10,900 bases of DNA from Candidatus Moraniibacteriota bacterium (GCA_027069365.1 JALXES010000111.1:1-10900); one strand, 5' to 3'. Positions 1 to 6,953 are shown, counted from the first letter of the stretch. A program made the numbers and translations. Notes: generated by a model from the sequence alone, not told the origin.

Positions 1-1
1 C

Positions 2-889
2 ATCAAAGGTGACGGTATTGATCCGCACGCGGTGGCGCGGCACGATGTGTTTGCCGAAGTGGCGCCGCGGGACAAGTATGATATTGTATCAGCGCTGCAG
101 TCACGCGATCACATCGTGGCGATGACGGGCGACGGGGTCAACGACGCGCCGGCGCTGAAAAAGGCGGATGTGGGCATTGCGGTCTCGGGTGCGTCGGCCT
201 CGGCGTGCGGCGCGGCGGATCTGATTTTGCTGGACACGGGGCTCTCGGTCATTGAGCACGCGGTGCGGCTGTCTCGCGCGACATTTGCGCGGATGCAGTC
301 CTATGCGACATTTCGCATTGCGGAGACCATTCGCATCATTTTCTTTATCTCGTTGGCGACGATCTTCTTTGGTGATGTGCCGCTGTCCGCTGTGATGATT
401 ATTCTGCTGGCGTTGCTTAACGATATTCCGGTGATGGCAATCGCCTATGACAATGCGCCGCCGGACAGAAAGCCCGTGCGCTGGCACTTGCCGGAGACGC
501 TGTTTATCGCGACGCTGCTGGGGACAACCGGGCTGATCTCATCGTTCCTGCTCTTGTGGTATGTGCACAGCGTGGCGGGATATTCGCTGGCGGTTATCCA
601 GACAATTATCTTCCTCAAACTGGACGTCGCCGGGCACTCCACGCTGTACACGACGCGCACGGGGGCCTATCACTTTTGGCACCGACCGTTTCCGTCGCCG
701 GCGTTTTTCTTGCCGGCGTTCTCGTCGCGGCTGATTGGGACGGTGCTGGCGCTGGGCGGATTCTTTATGGCGCCGGTCAGTTGGCAAGTCGTGGCGGCAA
801 TCTGGGTATACAGCACGGTGTGGTTTGTGATCAATGACGCTGTCAAGGTCTGGGGGTATAAGCTGTTCCGGCACTTTTACGCACGTTAG
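2..889 (+). CDS. P-type H+-ATPase (P3A-like), C-terminal part, 5' end outside the window
   Basis: This is the C-terminal 295 or so residues of a cation-pumping P-type ATPase; the full family is roughly 800 residues, so the A domain, the phosphorylated DKTG loop and the first four helices lie upstream of base 1. The frame is open from base 2. The hinge motif TGDGVNDAP is encoded at 125-151, followed by KKADVGIAV, the end of the P domain. The membrane part has about six helices. Helix M6 contains LALLNDIPVMAIAYDN; its Asp (codon 422-424) aligns with the proton-binding Asp of plant and fungal plasma-membrane H+-ATPases. The later FLKLDVAGH and FVINDAVK segments also match this subfamily rather than Ca2+ or heavy-metal pumps. 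It probably exports protons using ATP. Ion choice is inferred from the M6 motif. No start for this gene can be judged; the GTG at 32 is internal. The gene ends on TAG just before a promoter-like site. Confidence 0.9.
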   Translation: MKGDGIDPHAVARHDVFAEVAPRDKYDIVSALQSRDHIVAMTGDGVNDAPALKKADVGIAVSGASASACGAADLILLDTGLSVIEHAVRLSRATFARMQSYATFRIAETIRIIFFISLATIFFGDVPLSAVMIILLALLNDIPVMAIAYDNAPPDRKPVRWHLPETLFIATLLGTTGLISSFLLLWYVHSVAGYSLAVIQTIIFLKLDVAGHSTLYTTRTGAYHFWHRPFPSPAFFLPAFSSRLIGTVLALGGFFMAPVSWQVVAAIWVYSTVWFVINDAVKVWGYKLFRHFYAR

Positions 890-895
890 GACGTG

Positions 896-904
896 TGATA
901 TACT
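896..904 (+). promoter_or_regulatory. Extended -10 promoter for the MFS gene
   Basis: The sequence TGATATACT forms an extended -10 element (TG, one base, TATACT) seven bases after the stop of the ATPase gene. A start of transcription near 911 would give a leader of about 34 bases before the ATG at 945. No convincing -35 is seen at the right spacing; TTTTAC at 875-880 is a poor match. Extended -10 promoters can work without a -35. Confidence 0.5.
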
Positions 905-944
905 GGGGAAAGCGCGGTGTCTATTTGTGAGTGTGTATGGACTT

Positions 945-2123
945 ATGACAAAGATGACGATTTTTCGGTTACTGATTGGGCAAAAATTGCTTCTGGGATA
1001 TGCGGCGGGCCTGCTACTGTACATTCTCTCAGCATACTTTCAGGACGTCTCCGGCGCGCAGGACGTCAGCGGCTTCTTTCTCGTCGCTGCCGGCGTAACG
1101 CTGTTTTTTTTATTATCCATTCACCATGTCATTGCGCACATTGGCCGCGCGCGACTATATTTACTGTTGCTTCTGGCAATTGTTGTGATAGCGTGCGCAT
1201 TGATTTTTGTTGCAGATTCTTTGCTGGGTGCGGGTCTGGCAATTGTGTTGCTCGTAGCAACAACATTGGTGGTCGTTATTTTTGATATGCTGACGCAGTC
1301 GTTCTCCACGGACGCGGCGGATGGACAGATGTATGGCGCGGTGCTCAGCGCCGGTAATCTCGGCTTCCTCTTTGGACCAATCAGCGCCGGCTACATTGTG
1401 GCACACTTCATGATGCAAGGAATTTTCTTCATGCTGGTCGTGGTGTATAGCATCGTGTTGGTTGCCGGTATAGTGGGGCTTGCGCACTTGCGGCGCCTCA
1501 ATCACGTCACGCAGTTGCAGGGGTTGACACTTGTGCGGCATCTGTGGCGTCACAGCTGGTTTCGCCGGGCGTATGCACTGTCACTGGTATTGCAGTTCTT
1601 CTACGCAGTGATGATTGTCTATATGCCGCTTTTATTGGCAGCACACGGTTTTAGTGTGCAACAAATTGGCGTTATCTTTACAGTTATTCTCGTGCCATTC
1701 ATTGTTGTAGAATATCCCGCCGGTGTGATTGCGGACAAATTTCTGGGAGAGCGGGAGATGCTTCTGGGTGGGCTTGTGCTCATACTGGGAAGCCTCGCTG
1801 TCATTGTCACCATGCCGCTGACCACACTGACTGCATGGCTTGCTGTACTCTTTGTCAGTCGGATTGGTGCAGCGCTTGTGGAGAGCATGTCAGACATTTA
1901 CTTTTACAAACACGTGGAGAGTGAAGATGTGGGTACGATTGGCATCTATCGCACAGCCTACAGCATGGGACTGCTTGCGGCAACATTGTGCAGCACAATC
2001 GTTGCATGGTTTCTGCCGGAGTCGCTTGTTGCGCCATTTGGTGTGACGATTGCCGTAGTGCTGGGAGGGCTTGGTATTGCGTGGCACATGCGTGACACAC
2101 AGCCGCATCCCGAAGTGGTATAA
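945..2123 (+). CDS. MFS transporter, twelve predicted membrane helices
   Basis: This 392-residue protein is almost wholly hydrophobic, with about twelve membrane segments and a basic loop (HLRRLNHV to HLWRHSWFRRA, codons around 1485-1570) near the middle, the usual two-bundle layout of the major facilitator superfamily. At about residues 256-270 the sequence YPAGVIADKFLGERE matches MFS motif A (G-x-x-x-D-K/R-x-G-R/E), here in the loop after helix 8. The helix before it has PFIVVEYPAG. The substrate cannot be read from the sequence; drug or metabolite efflux is a guess. The frame is open upstream to 834, but those extra codons overlap the ATPase gene and do not look like transporter sequence. 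I chose ATG 945 (MTKMTIF), downstream of the -10 element; GTG 927, GTG 933 and ATG 954 in the same frame are alternatives, and none has a clear Shine-Dalgarno site. The stop codon lies inside the next gene's -10 box. Confidence 0.85.
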   Translation: MTKMTIFRLLIGQKLLLGYAAGLLLYILSAYFQDVSGAQDVSGFFLVAAGVTLFFLLSIHHVIAHIGRARLYLLLLLAIVVIACALIFVADSLLGAGLAIVLLVATTLVVVIFDMLTQSFSTDAADGQMYGAVLSAGNLGFLFGPISAGYIVAHFMMQGIFFMLVVVYSIVLVAGIVGLAHLRRLNHVTQLQGLTLVRHLWRHSWFRRAYALSLVLQFFYAVMIVYMPLLLAAHGFSVQQIGVIFTVILVPFIVVEYPAGVIADKFLGEREMLLGGLVLILGSLAVIVTMPLTTLTAWLAVLFVSRIGAALVESMSDIYFYKHVESEDVGTIGIYRTAYSMGLLAATLCSTIVAWFLPESLVAPFGVTIAVVLGGLGIAWHMRDTQPHPEVV

Positions 2124-2124
2124 T
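2116..2124 (+). promoter_or_regulatory. Extended -10 promoter of scpA, overlapping the MFS stop codon
   Basis: TGGTATAAT is a perfect extended -10 element with the consensus hexamer TATAAT at 2119-2124. Its TAA is the stop codon of the MFS gene. Transcription would begin about seven bases after the hexamer, near 2131, only two bases before the scpA ATG at 2133. GTGACA at 2092-2097 resembles a -35 box, but the 21-base spacer is too long. Confidence 0.65.
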
Positions 2125-2132
2125 GATAGCGT

Positions 2133-2837
2133 ATGGAATTTCGCACAGCACAATTTGAAGGTCCGCTGGAACTCCTCTTGGCACTCATTGACGAGCAAAA
2201 GCTGACGCTGACGGAGGTCGCGCTGGCAGAGGTAACGGAGCAATATCTTGCCTACCTCAACGAACATCGTGCAGAGATTACGCTGGAGAACCTGGCGGAT
2301 TTTCTGTCAATAGCGGCGCGCCTCATTTTGATGAAGTCCAAGGCGCTGCTGCCGCTGCTGGTACTGGAGCAGGAGGAAGAAGAGGAAATTGGTGACCTCG
2401 CAGCACAACTGGAAGAGTACAAGCGGTTTGCCGATGCTGCACAGACACTGCAGGTGCTGTGGGTGGAGGGGCGGCAGAGTTTCGCGCGCACTGTCCCGCC
2501 ACGCAAGCGACACATTGTGTTTACGCCACCGGATGTGCGCACCGGTGATATCGCACAACTCTTCCGCGGCGTACTTGCGGAAATCCCGACAATTGCGCAG
2601 CTGGACCAGAAGCGTATGCGGGATATTGTGGCGCTAGAGGAGCGGATTATGCATCTCTCGCGTTCACTTGCACAGCGCGGCACCGTGGCATTCTCGCAGT
2701 TTGTCCGGGAGGCCAAGGATGCGGGTGACGTGATTGTCTCCTTTCTGGCGCTTCTAGAGCTCGTCAAGCAGAATGCTGTTACGGTGACACAAGAGACAAG
2801 TGCTGATGATATTCAGATTACACGTGCAGATGCGTAA
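2133..2837 (+). CDS. scpA: Segregation and condensation protein A
   Basis: ScpA is the kleisin subunit that bridges the two heads of the SMC dimer and, with ScpB, loads and drives the condensin complex that organises and separates bacterial chromosomes. The 234-residue length is typical. The N-terminus has the family signature FEGPLELLLALIDEQKL (residues 8-24) followed by the EVTEQYLAYL helix. The middle is acidic (EQEEEEEIGDLAAQLEEYKRF), as usual for the linker. The C-terminal winged helix is visible in VAFSQFVREAKDAGDVIVSFLALLELVKQN. The ATG lies 8 bases after a perfect extended -10 and has no Shine-Dalgarno site, so the mRNA is probably leaderless. scpB follows after a 17-base gap. The smc gene itself is not in the window. 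Confidence 0.95.
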   Translation: MEFRTAQFEGPLELLLALIDEQKLTLTEVALAEVTEQYLAYLNEHRAEITLENLADFLSIAARLILMKSKALLPLLVLEQEEEEEIGDLAAQLEEYKRFADAAQTLQVLWVEGRQSFARTVPPRKRHIVFTPPDVRTGDIAQLFRGVLAEIPTIAQLDQKRMRDIVALEERIMHLSRSLAQRGTVAFSQFVREAKDAGDVIVSFLALLELVKQNAVTVTQETSADDIQITRADA

Positions 2838-2839
2838 TG

Positions 2840-2848
2840 TGCTACACT
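2840..2848 (+). promoter_or_regulatory. Extended -10 promoter of scpB
   Basis: TGCTACACT (TG, one base, TACACT at 2843-2848) lies in the gap just after the scpA stop. Counting seven bases on from the hexamer puts the transcription start at 2855, exactly the A of the ATG chosen for scpB. No -35 box is evident. The site implies that scpB can be transcribed on its own as well as by read-through from scpA. Confidence 0.55.
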
Positions 2849-2854
2849 GGAAGT

Positions 2855-3448
2855 ATGACACAGGCAAAAGATACACATAGTAAAGACGCTGATCTCAACG
2901 CCGACATTGCGCGCCTGGAGGCGCTGCTCTTTGTGAGTGGCGACCCGTTGAGCACGGCAAAGTGCGCACGGGTGTGTGGCTTCTCGCGCGAGCACCTCGC
3001 ACAGGTGGTAGCGGCGCACACACAGCGTGCACAACGCACAGGAAGCGGCCTGCGCATAAGTGTTTGCAACGATACAGTGCAGATGGTGACGGCGCCGCAC
3101 ACGCAGCAGGTTGTGGAGAAGCTCGTGACTGATGCGCGCAATGAAGACCTCTCCAAGGCGGCGCTGGAAGTTTTGGCAATCGTAGCGTACCGCTCGCCGG
3201 TGTCACGCGCGGAGGTGGACGCCATCCGTGGCGTGAACTGTGCATTCTCGCTGCGCAATTTGCTCATGCGCGGACTGATTGAACGTGTGCCGGATCCGAA
3301 CCGTCCACGAGCATACCTCTATCGCGTCACGCACGACTTCTTATCACACCTCGGATTGCAGTCTGTGGAAGAATTGCCGGACTTTACAACGCTTAGCACG
3401 CATCCAAAGATTGCGCAAGTAAAAGGGGAATCCGAAGAAACATGCTAA
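2855..3448 (+). CDS. scpB: Segregation and condensation protein B
   Basis: ScpB is the dimeric winged-helix (kite) partner of ScpA in the SMC-ScpAB condensin. The 197 residues contain two winged-helix units: residues about 15-95, starting with ARLEALLFVSGDPLS, and about 100-165, with the well-conserved LEVLAIVAYRSPVSRAEVDAIRGVN followed by LRNLLMRGLIERV and a Tyr/Leu-rich strand. The frame also allows ATG 2837, which overlaps the scpA stop as TAATG. I prefer ATG 2855 because the -10 element would otherwise fall inside the coding region, and because 2855 coincides with its predicted +1. The only purine-rich stretch (GGAAG, 2849-2853) lies one base from the ATG, too close to serve as a ribosome site. 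The 3' end overlaps the next gene by seven bases, so the two are probably co-transcribed. Confidence 0.93.
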   Translation: MTQAKDTHSKDADLNADIARLEALLFVSGDPLSTAKCARVCGFSREHLAQVVAAHTQRAQRTGSGLRISVCNDTVQMVTAPHTQQVVEKLVTDARNEDLSKAALEVLAIVAYRSPVSRAEVDAIRGVNCAFSLRNLLMRGLIERVPDPNRPRAYLYRVTHDFLSHLGLQSVEELPDFTTLSTHPKIAQVKGESEETC

Positions 3449-4470
3449 ATGCACTCCTGACAATTGGTATGGTTGTTGTTGCGCATGGCGCGTCTCTCGG
3501 GACGCTCGTTGCAGCACTGCCATCAGCTGCAACACCATTGGCGCCAAAGGTGCTGGGGGCTGCTACCGCACAACAGTTTCCTGTTGCACCGGTAGTGCAG
3601 CGCCCGACGCCGAGCGTCACAGCAGTGCCCGTACACGCACCACAGCCGCCACAGCGCCGCAGCGAAGCACCACAGCTTGTCTTGCCGGACACACATGCGG
3701 CAGCCGTGGTAGATGCGGCATCCGGTGCGCTGTTGTACGACCAAAACGCCCACACACACCGCGCGATTGCATCGCTGACCAAGTTGTTTACAGCATATAT
3801 TGTGCGGACAAGTGGTGTAGCGCTGGATGCACCGGTGGAGATCCATGAGGATGACCTGTTACGTGTCGGCTCACGTGTGGGCTGCAAGAGCTCTACGGTA
3901 TGCGAAGGGCAACAACTTGTCCCCGGGGAAGTGGTGACGGTGCGTGATTTGCTCACGGCCATGCTTGTGGCAAGTGCCAATGATGCGGCTGTGGCACTTG
4001 CACGCTATATCGCCGGTTCTCAGGAGGCTTTTGTGGCGCTGATGAATGCGCGCGCACAAGATGTTGGATTGACAGATTCCCACTTCTGCACACCAAATGG
4101 TCTGGAGGTTGATGGAGAAACGTGTTACTCCAGTGCGGCGGACATTGGGCGCATTGGCGTGCTGGCCATTCATGATACGCTTATTTGGCAGCTCTTGAAT
4201 ACGCCGCGTGCAACAATCACATCACGTGATGGTGCCTATACGCACGAATTGGTAGCGACGAATAAGCTTGCCGGGACACCGCGCGTTGCCGGCATGCTGG
4301 GCGCCAAGACGGGGTTTACACCGCAGGCCGGTAAGTCACTGCTCATGGCGGTCGCACACCCGGAGCGCTCCGATGTGCGCATTGTCGCGGTGCTCTTGGG
4401 TAATCCGTGGCGCTGGCGCGATATCAATACACTGGTAGACTGGACATGGCAAGCATATCAATGGCAGTAA
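3442..4470 (+). CDS. Secreted D-alanyl-D-alanine carboxypeptidase (S11 serine peptidase, DacA/PBP5-like)
   Basis: This 342-residue penicillin-binding enzyme would trim the terminal D-Ala from peptidoglycan stem peptides outside the membrane. All three catalytic motifs are present: SLTK (S111, K114), SAN (S178, N180) and KTG (K289-G291). Other S11 features are TPNGL at 217-221 and the YSSAADIG box near 229-236. A hydrophobic segment (about 4-26) acts as signal peptide or anchor, followed by a Pro/Ala-rich linker to about residue 82. It stops soon after the catalytic domain, so the PBP5 C-terminal beta domain and anchoring helix are missing. Two oddities: there is no Lys or Arg before the hydrophobic segment, and four cysteines (C148, C154, C217, C229) sit in the extracellular domain. 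The ATG overlaps the scpB stop by seven bases; an AGGGG about 13 bases upstream is a weak ribosome site. Endopeptidase activity is an alternative. Confidence 0.9.
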   Translation: MLNALLTIGMVVVAHGASLGTLVAALPSAATPLAPKVLGAATAQQFPVAPVVQRPTPSVTAVPVHAPQPPQRRSEAPQLVLPDTHAAAVVDAASGALLYDQNAHTHRAIASLTKLFTAYIVRTSGVALDAPVEIHEDDLLRVGSRVGCKSSTVCEGQQLVPGEVVTVRDLLTAMLVASANDAAVALARYIAGSQEAFVALMNARAQDVGLTDSHFCTPNGLEVDGETCYSSAADIGRIGVLAIHDTLIWQLLNTPRATITSRDGAYTHELVATNKLAGTPRVAGMLGAKTGFTPQAGKSLLMAVAHPERSDVRIVAVLLGNPWRWRDINTLVDWTWQAYQWQ

Positions 4471-4483
4471 TGTAAACACTCCT

Positions 4484-5584
4484 ATGGAATTTGCACAGAT
4501 TCAAACAATCCCGGAAGTCGTCAATGTCCTGAAGGTGATGGCCACGGGCATTATCGCTTTTGTAGTTGCTTTTGTTATCACGCCGGCATGGACACATATC
4601 CTCTATAAACACAAGATTGGCATCAAAATCAAAAAGACCGGCGTAGATGGTAAGAAGCTTACGCACGTCAGCGCGTTGCACGCGCACAAGAGCGGCACGC
4701 CGACGATGGGTGGCGTGATTGTATGGGCAACAGTCGGACTGTTGGCGCTGGCGTCGCACTATGTGTTTCCGTGGATTGCACAGGTACTTGATACAAATTT
4801 CATCGCGCGGCTGGACTTCTTCTCTCGCAAGCAAACATATCTGCCGCTGTTTGCACTCGTTGCCGGCGGTGTGCTGGGGCTGTTTGATGATATCGCCAGC
4901 GTGCGCGGCTGGGGCAAGAACAAGGGGGGTGGCATCCAGTTTGCACTGCGGTTTTGGTGGTTATTCGCGATTGCCGGCGCCGGCGCGTGGTGGTTTTTTG
5001 TCAAACTTGGGTGGGATGTCTTGCACGTGCCGGGCGTGGGAGATTTTATGATTGGCGTGTGGTATGTGCCGCTGTTCATCTTTGTGATTCTCTTCAGCGC
5101 GATTTCCTCCAATGAAACGGATGGGTTGGACGGGCTGAATGCCGGCGTATTAACAATTGCCTTTGCAGCATTCGGGATGATTGCGTTCATGCACAACAAG
5201 GTGGATTTGGCGGCATTTTGTATGGCGGTTTCCGGCGCACTGACGGCATTTTTGTGGTTCAATATTTATCCGGCGCGGTTCTTTATGGGGGACACCGGTG
5301 CTATGGCACTGGGCACAACGTTGGGTGTTGTAGCGATGCTGACCAACAGCGCGCTGGTACTCTTTATCATCGTCTTTATCTATGTATTGGAAAGCGGGAG
5401 TGTTGTATTACAACTCGCAAGCAAGAGGTTCCTGGGACGCAAGATATTCCGTGCGGCACCAATCCATCACCACTTTGAAGCCATCGGCTGGCCGGAGCCA
5501 AAGATTGTGATGCGCGCGTGGGTCCTTACCATGATTACCGCCGCCGTCGGACTGATTATTGCCATTTTTGGTATGGGACGGTGA
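4484..5584 (+). CDS. mraY: Phospho-N-acetylmuramoyl-pentapeptide-transferase
   Basis: MraY transfers phospho-MurNAc-pentapeptide from UDP to undecaprenyl phosphate, making lipid I on the inner face of the membrane. The 366 residues match the usual ~360 and form about ten helices. Family motifs are in order: KSGTPTMGG (69-77), the GLFDD Mg2+ and substrate Asp pair (D135, D136), NETDGLDGL (210-218), FMGDTGAMALG (267-277, catalytic D270) and the APIHHHFE loop (325-332). The third motif is slightly unusual: SSNETDGLDGL replaces the common NLTDGLDGL. The gene is separated from other precursor-ligase genes (mur, fts), so it lies outside a classical dcw cluster, but it follows a carboxypeptidase gene after 13 bases and probably shares its mRNA. 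No clear ribosome site precedes ATG 4484. TGTAAA at 4471-4476 is a weak -10 candidate at leaderless spacing. Confidence 0.97.
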   Translation: MEFAQIQTIPEVVNVLKVMATGIIAFVVAFVITPAWTHILYKHKIGIKIKKTGVDGKKLTHVSALHAHKSGTPTMGGVIVWATVGLLALASHYVFPWIAQVLDTNFIARLDFFSRKQTYLPLFALVAGGVLGLFDDIASVRGWGKNKGGGIQFALRFWWLFAIAGAGAWWFFVKLGWDVLHVPGVGDFMIGVWYVPLFIFVILFSAISSNETDGLDGLNAGVLTIAFAAFGMIAFMHNKVDLAAFCMAVSGALTAFLWFNIYPARFFMGDTGAMALGTTLGVVAMLTNSALVLFIIVFIYVLESGSVVLQLASKRFLGRKIFRAAPIHHHFEAIGWPEPKIVMRAWVLTMITAAVGLIIAIFGMGR

Positions 5585-5597
5585 GGTTAGCTATGAG

Positions 5598-5642
5598 TAG
5601 TGAGTTATGAGCTGTGAGTCGCGATATAGTGAGTTATTGAGC
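5598..5642 (+). repeat. Degenerate direct repeat in the mraY-proS gap
   Basis: TAGTGAGTTATGAGC (5598-5612) is repeated with a one-base insertion as TAGTGAGTTATTGAGC (5627-5642). The surrounding bases from 5591 also repeat the theme TATGAG/TGTGAG. The repeat lies just upstream of the proS promoter. I see no hairpin with a U-tract, so it is not an obvious terminator. It could be spacer decay from a short tandem repeat or a binding site for a regulator; nothing in the window decides this. Confidence 0.55.
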
Positions 5643-5648
5643 GCAGTA

Positions 5649-5657
5649 TGGTATGAT
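5649..5657 (+). promoter_or_regulatory. Extended -10 promoter of proS
   Basis: TGGTATGAT is an extended -10 element with TATGAT at 5652-5657. Transcription would start near 5664, giving a leader of about 25 bases to the ATG at 5689. The leader begins with AGGGTGA (5664-5670), which resembles a Shine-Dalgarno site but is 18 bases from that ATG and 12 from the in-frame TTG at 5683. TTGAGC at 5637-5642 is too close to be its -35. Confidence 0.5.
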
Positions 5658-5688
5658 GGAGATAGGGTGACGTCTAAATGAGTTGTAT

Positions 5689-6942
5689 ATGCGACAATCG
5701 GAACTGTTTACGAAGACACAGAAATTTGCACCGAAAGACGAGGTGAGCAAGAATGCGCAACTGCTGATCCGTGCCGGGTTTGTGCACAAGGAAATGGCGG
5801 GCGTGTACGCGTTCTTGCCGCTGGGGTGGCGCGTGATGAACAAGATTATGACCATCATCCGTGAGGAGATGAATGCGCTGGGTGCGCAGGAGCTTTATTT
5901 GACGGCGCTGCAGCGCAAGGAGCTCTGGGAGAGGACCGACCGCTGGGATGATGCAAAAGTGGATGTGTGGTTCAAAACGGCACTGAAAAATGGCACGGAG
6001 TTGGGCTTGGGCTTTACGCACGAGGAGGCGATGACCGCGATGGTCAAACCGTTTGTGACGTCGCACCGCTCGTTGCCATTCAGCGCGTATCAGTTTCAGA
6101 CGAAGTTTCGCAACGAGACGCGCGCCAAGAGCGGGATTATGCGCTCGCGGGAGTTTATTATGAAGGACCTGTATTCGTTCAGCCGCGACGCGGCGGAGCA
6201 TGAAAAGTTCTACGAAAAAGCGCAAGCGGCGTATGAACGCATTTTCCGGCGCGTCGGCATCGGTGCGCAAACATACACAACATTTGCCAGCGGCGGAACA
6301 TTTAGCAAGTATTCGCACGAGTACCAAACCGTGTGCGACGCCGGCGAGGACATTATCTATGTGCACGAGGGCAAAGGGATTGCGGTCAATGAGGAAGTGT
6401 ACACGGACGAGGTGCTTGCGGATTTGGGTCTCTCGCGCGACGAACTTGTGCAGAAAAAAGCGGCGGAAGTGGGAAATGTCTTCTCACTGGGAACAAAGTT
6501 TTCCGATGCCTATGATCTGACGTACACAGATGAGCAGGGTGAAAAAAGGGCGGTTGTGATGGGCTCGTACGGCATCGGACCGGCGCGCGTGATGGGTGTG
6601 GTGACGGAGTTGTTTGCCGATGAGCGCGGGCTTGTGTGGCCGCACTCAATCGCGCCGTTTACGGTGCACCTGATTAATATCGGACGCGATGACGATGCCG
6701 CACAGCTGTACGCCGACCTGACGAGTGCCGGCGTGGAAGTGCTGTGGGATGACCGCGACGAGCGCCCCGGCGTGAAGTTCGCCGATGCGGATCTCATCGG
6801 TTGCCCGTACCGCGTGGTGGTCTCAGACAAGGCGGCTGCGGCCGGTGGCGTGGAAGTCAAGCAGCGAACGGACGAGACGCCTGTAACACGTGCACCTAAG
6901 GACCTCGTTGCGTACATCAAAAACTCACGCACTCAAACATAA
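5689..6942 (+). CDS. proS: Proline-tRNA ligase, short form without the editing insertion
   Basis: This class II synthetase attaches proline to tRNA-Pro. From ATG 5689 it has 417 residues, against about 570 for the E. coli enzyme. Visible parts are motif 1 around FLPLGWRVMNK (42-52), the FTHEEAMT loop (109-116), motif 2 from FRNETRAKSGIMRSREF to the MKD at 158-160, AEVGNVFSLGTKFSDAY (259-275), motif 3 GSYGIGPARVMG (292-303), and the anticodon-binding domain from about residue 318. Between motifs 2 and 3, where E. coli-type enzymes carry the INS domain of about 180 residues that hydrolyses Ala-tRNA-Pro, there are only about 40 residues (215-257). Editing in cis is therefore absent. The frame also starts at TTG 5683 (two residues longer); ATG 5689 gives the family-typical MRQSELF. 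The gene has its own promoter and ends 23 bases before the next gene. Confidence 0.96.
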   Translation: MRQSELFTKTQKFAPKDEVSKNAQLLIRAGFVHKEMAGVYAFLPLGWRVMNKIMTIIREEMNALGAQELYLTALQRKELWERTDRWDDAKVDVWFKTALKNGTELGLGFTHEEAMTAMVKPFVTSHRSLPFSAYQFQTKFRNETRAKSGIMRSREFIMKDLYSFSRDAAEHEKFYEKAQAAYERIFRRVGIGAQTYTTFASGGTFSKYSHEYQTVCDAGEDIIYVHEGKGIAVNEEVYTDEVLADLGLSRDELVQKKAAEVGNVFSLGTKFSDAYDLTYTDEQGEKRAVVMGSYGIGPARVMGVVTELFADERGLVWPHSIAPFTVHLINIGRDDDAAQLYADLTSAGVEVLWDDRDERPGVKFADADLIGCPYRVVVSDKAAAAGGVEVKQRTDETPVTRAPKDLVAYIKNSRTQT

Positions 6943-6953
6943 ATAACGCTCTC

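Noticed and set aside
438..446. Possible alternative genetic code with UGA as Gly (as in Gracilibacteria)
   Set aside because: No frame in the window needs an internal UGA, and mraY ends naturally at UGA at its expected length, although a UAG follows two codons later, so this single stop is weak proof.
834..944. Upstream extension of the MFS protein from GTG 834
   Set aside because: It would overlap the ATPase gene by 56 bases and place the promoter inside the coding region; the added residues are not membrane-like.
101..1024. Long open frames on the - strand opposite the ATPase (for example 101-487 and 539-1024)
   Set aside because: They lie opposite a clear conserved gene, are rich in Arg/His low-complexity sequence typical of antisense frames in GC-rich genes, and show no family motifs.
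3393..3980. 195-codon - strand open frame opposite the carboxypeptidase gene
   Set aside because: Ala/Thr/Ser/Cys-rich composition mirrors the sense codons; the + strand frame has all three S11 catalytic motifs.
4471..4476. TGTAAA as a leaderless-type -10 box for mraY
   Set aside because: Spacing to the ATG fits, but only four of six bases match and there is no TG extension, so it is not listed as a feature; co-transcription with the preceding gene is simpler.
5585..5688. Possible intrinsic terminator or small RNA in the mraY-proS gap
   Set aside because: No stable GC hairpin followed by a T-run is visible; the gap is explained by repeats and a promoter.
5674..6366. 230-codon - strand open frame opposite proS
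   Set aside because: Shadow of the highly conserved ProRS catalytic domain; no start signal and no recognisable domain.
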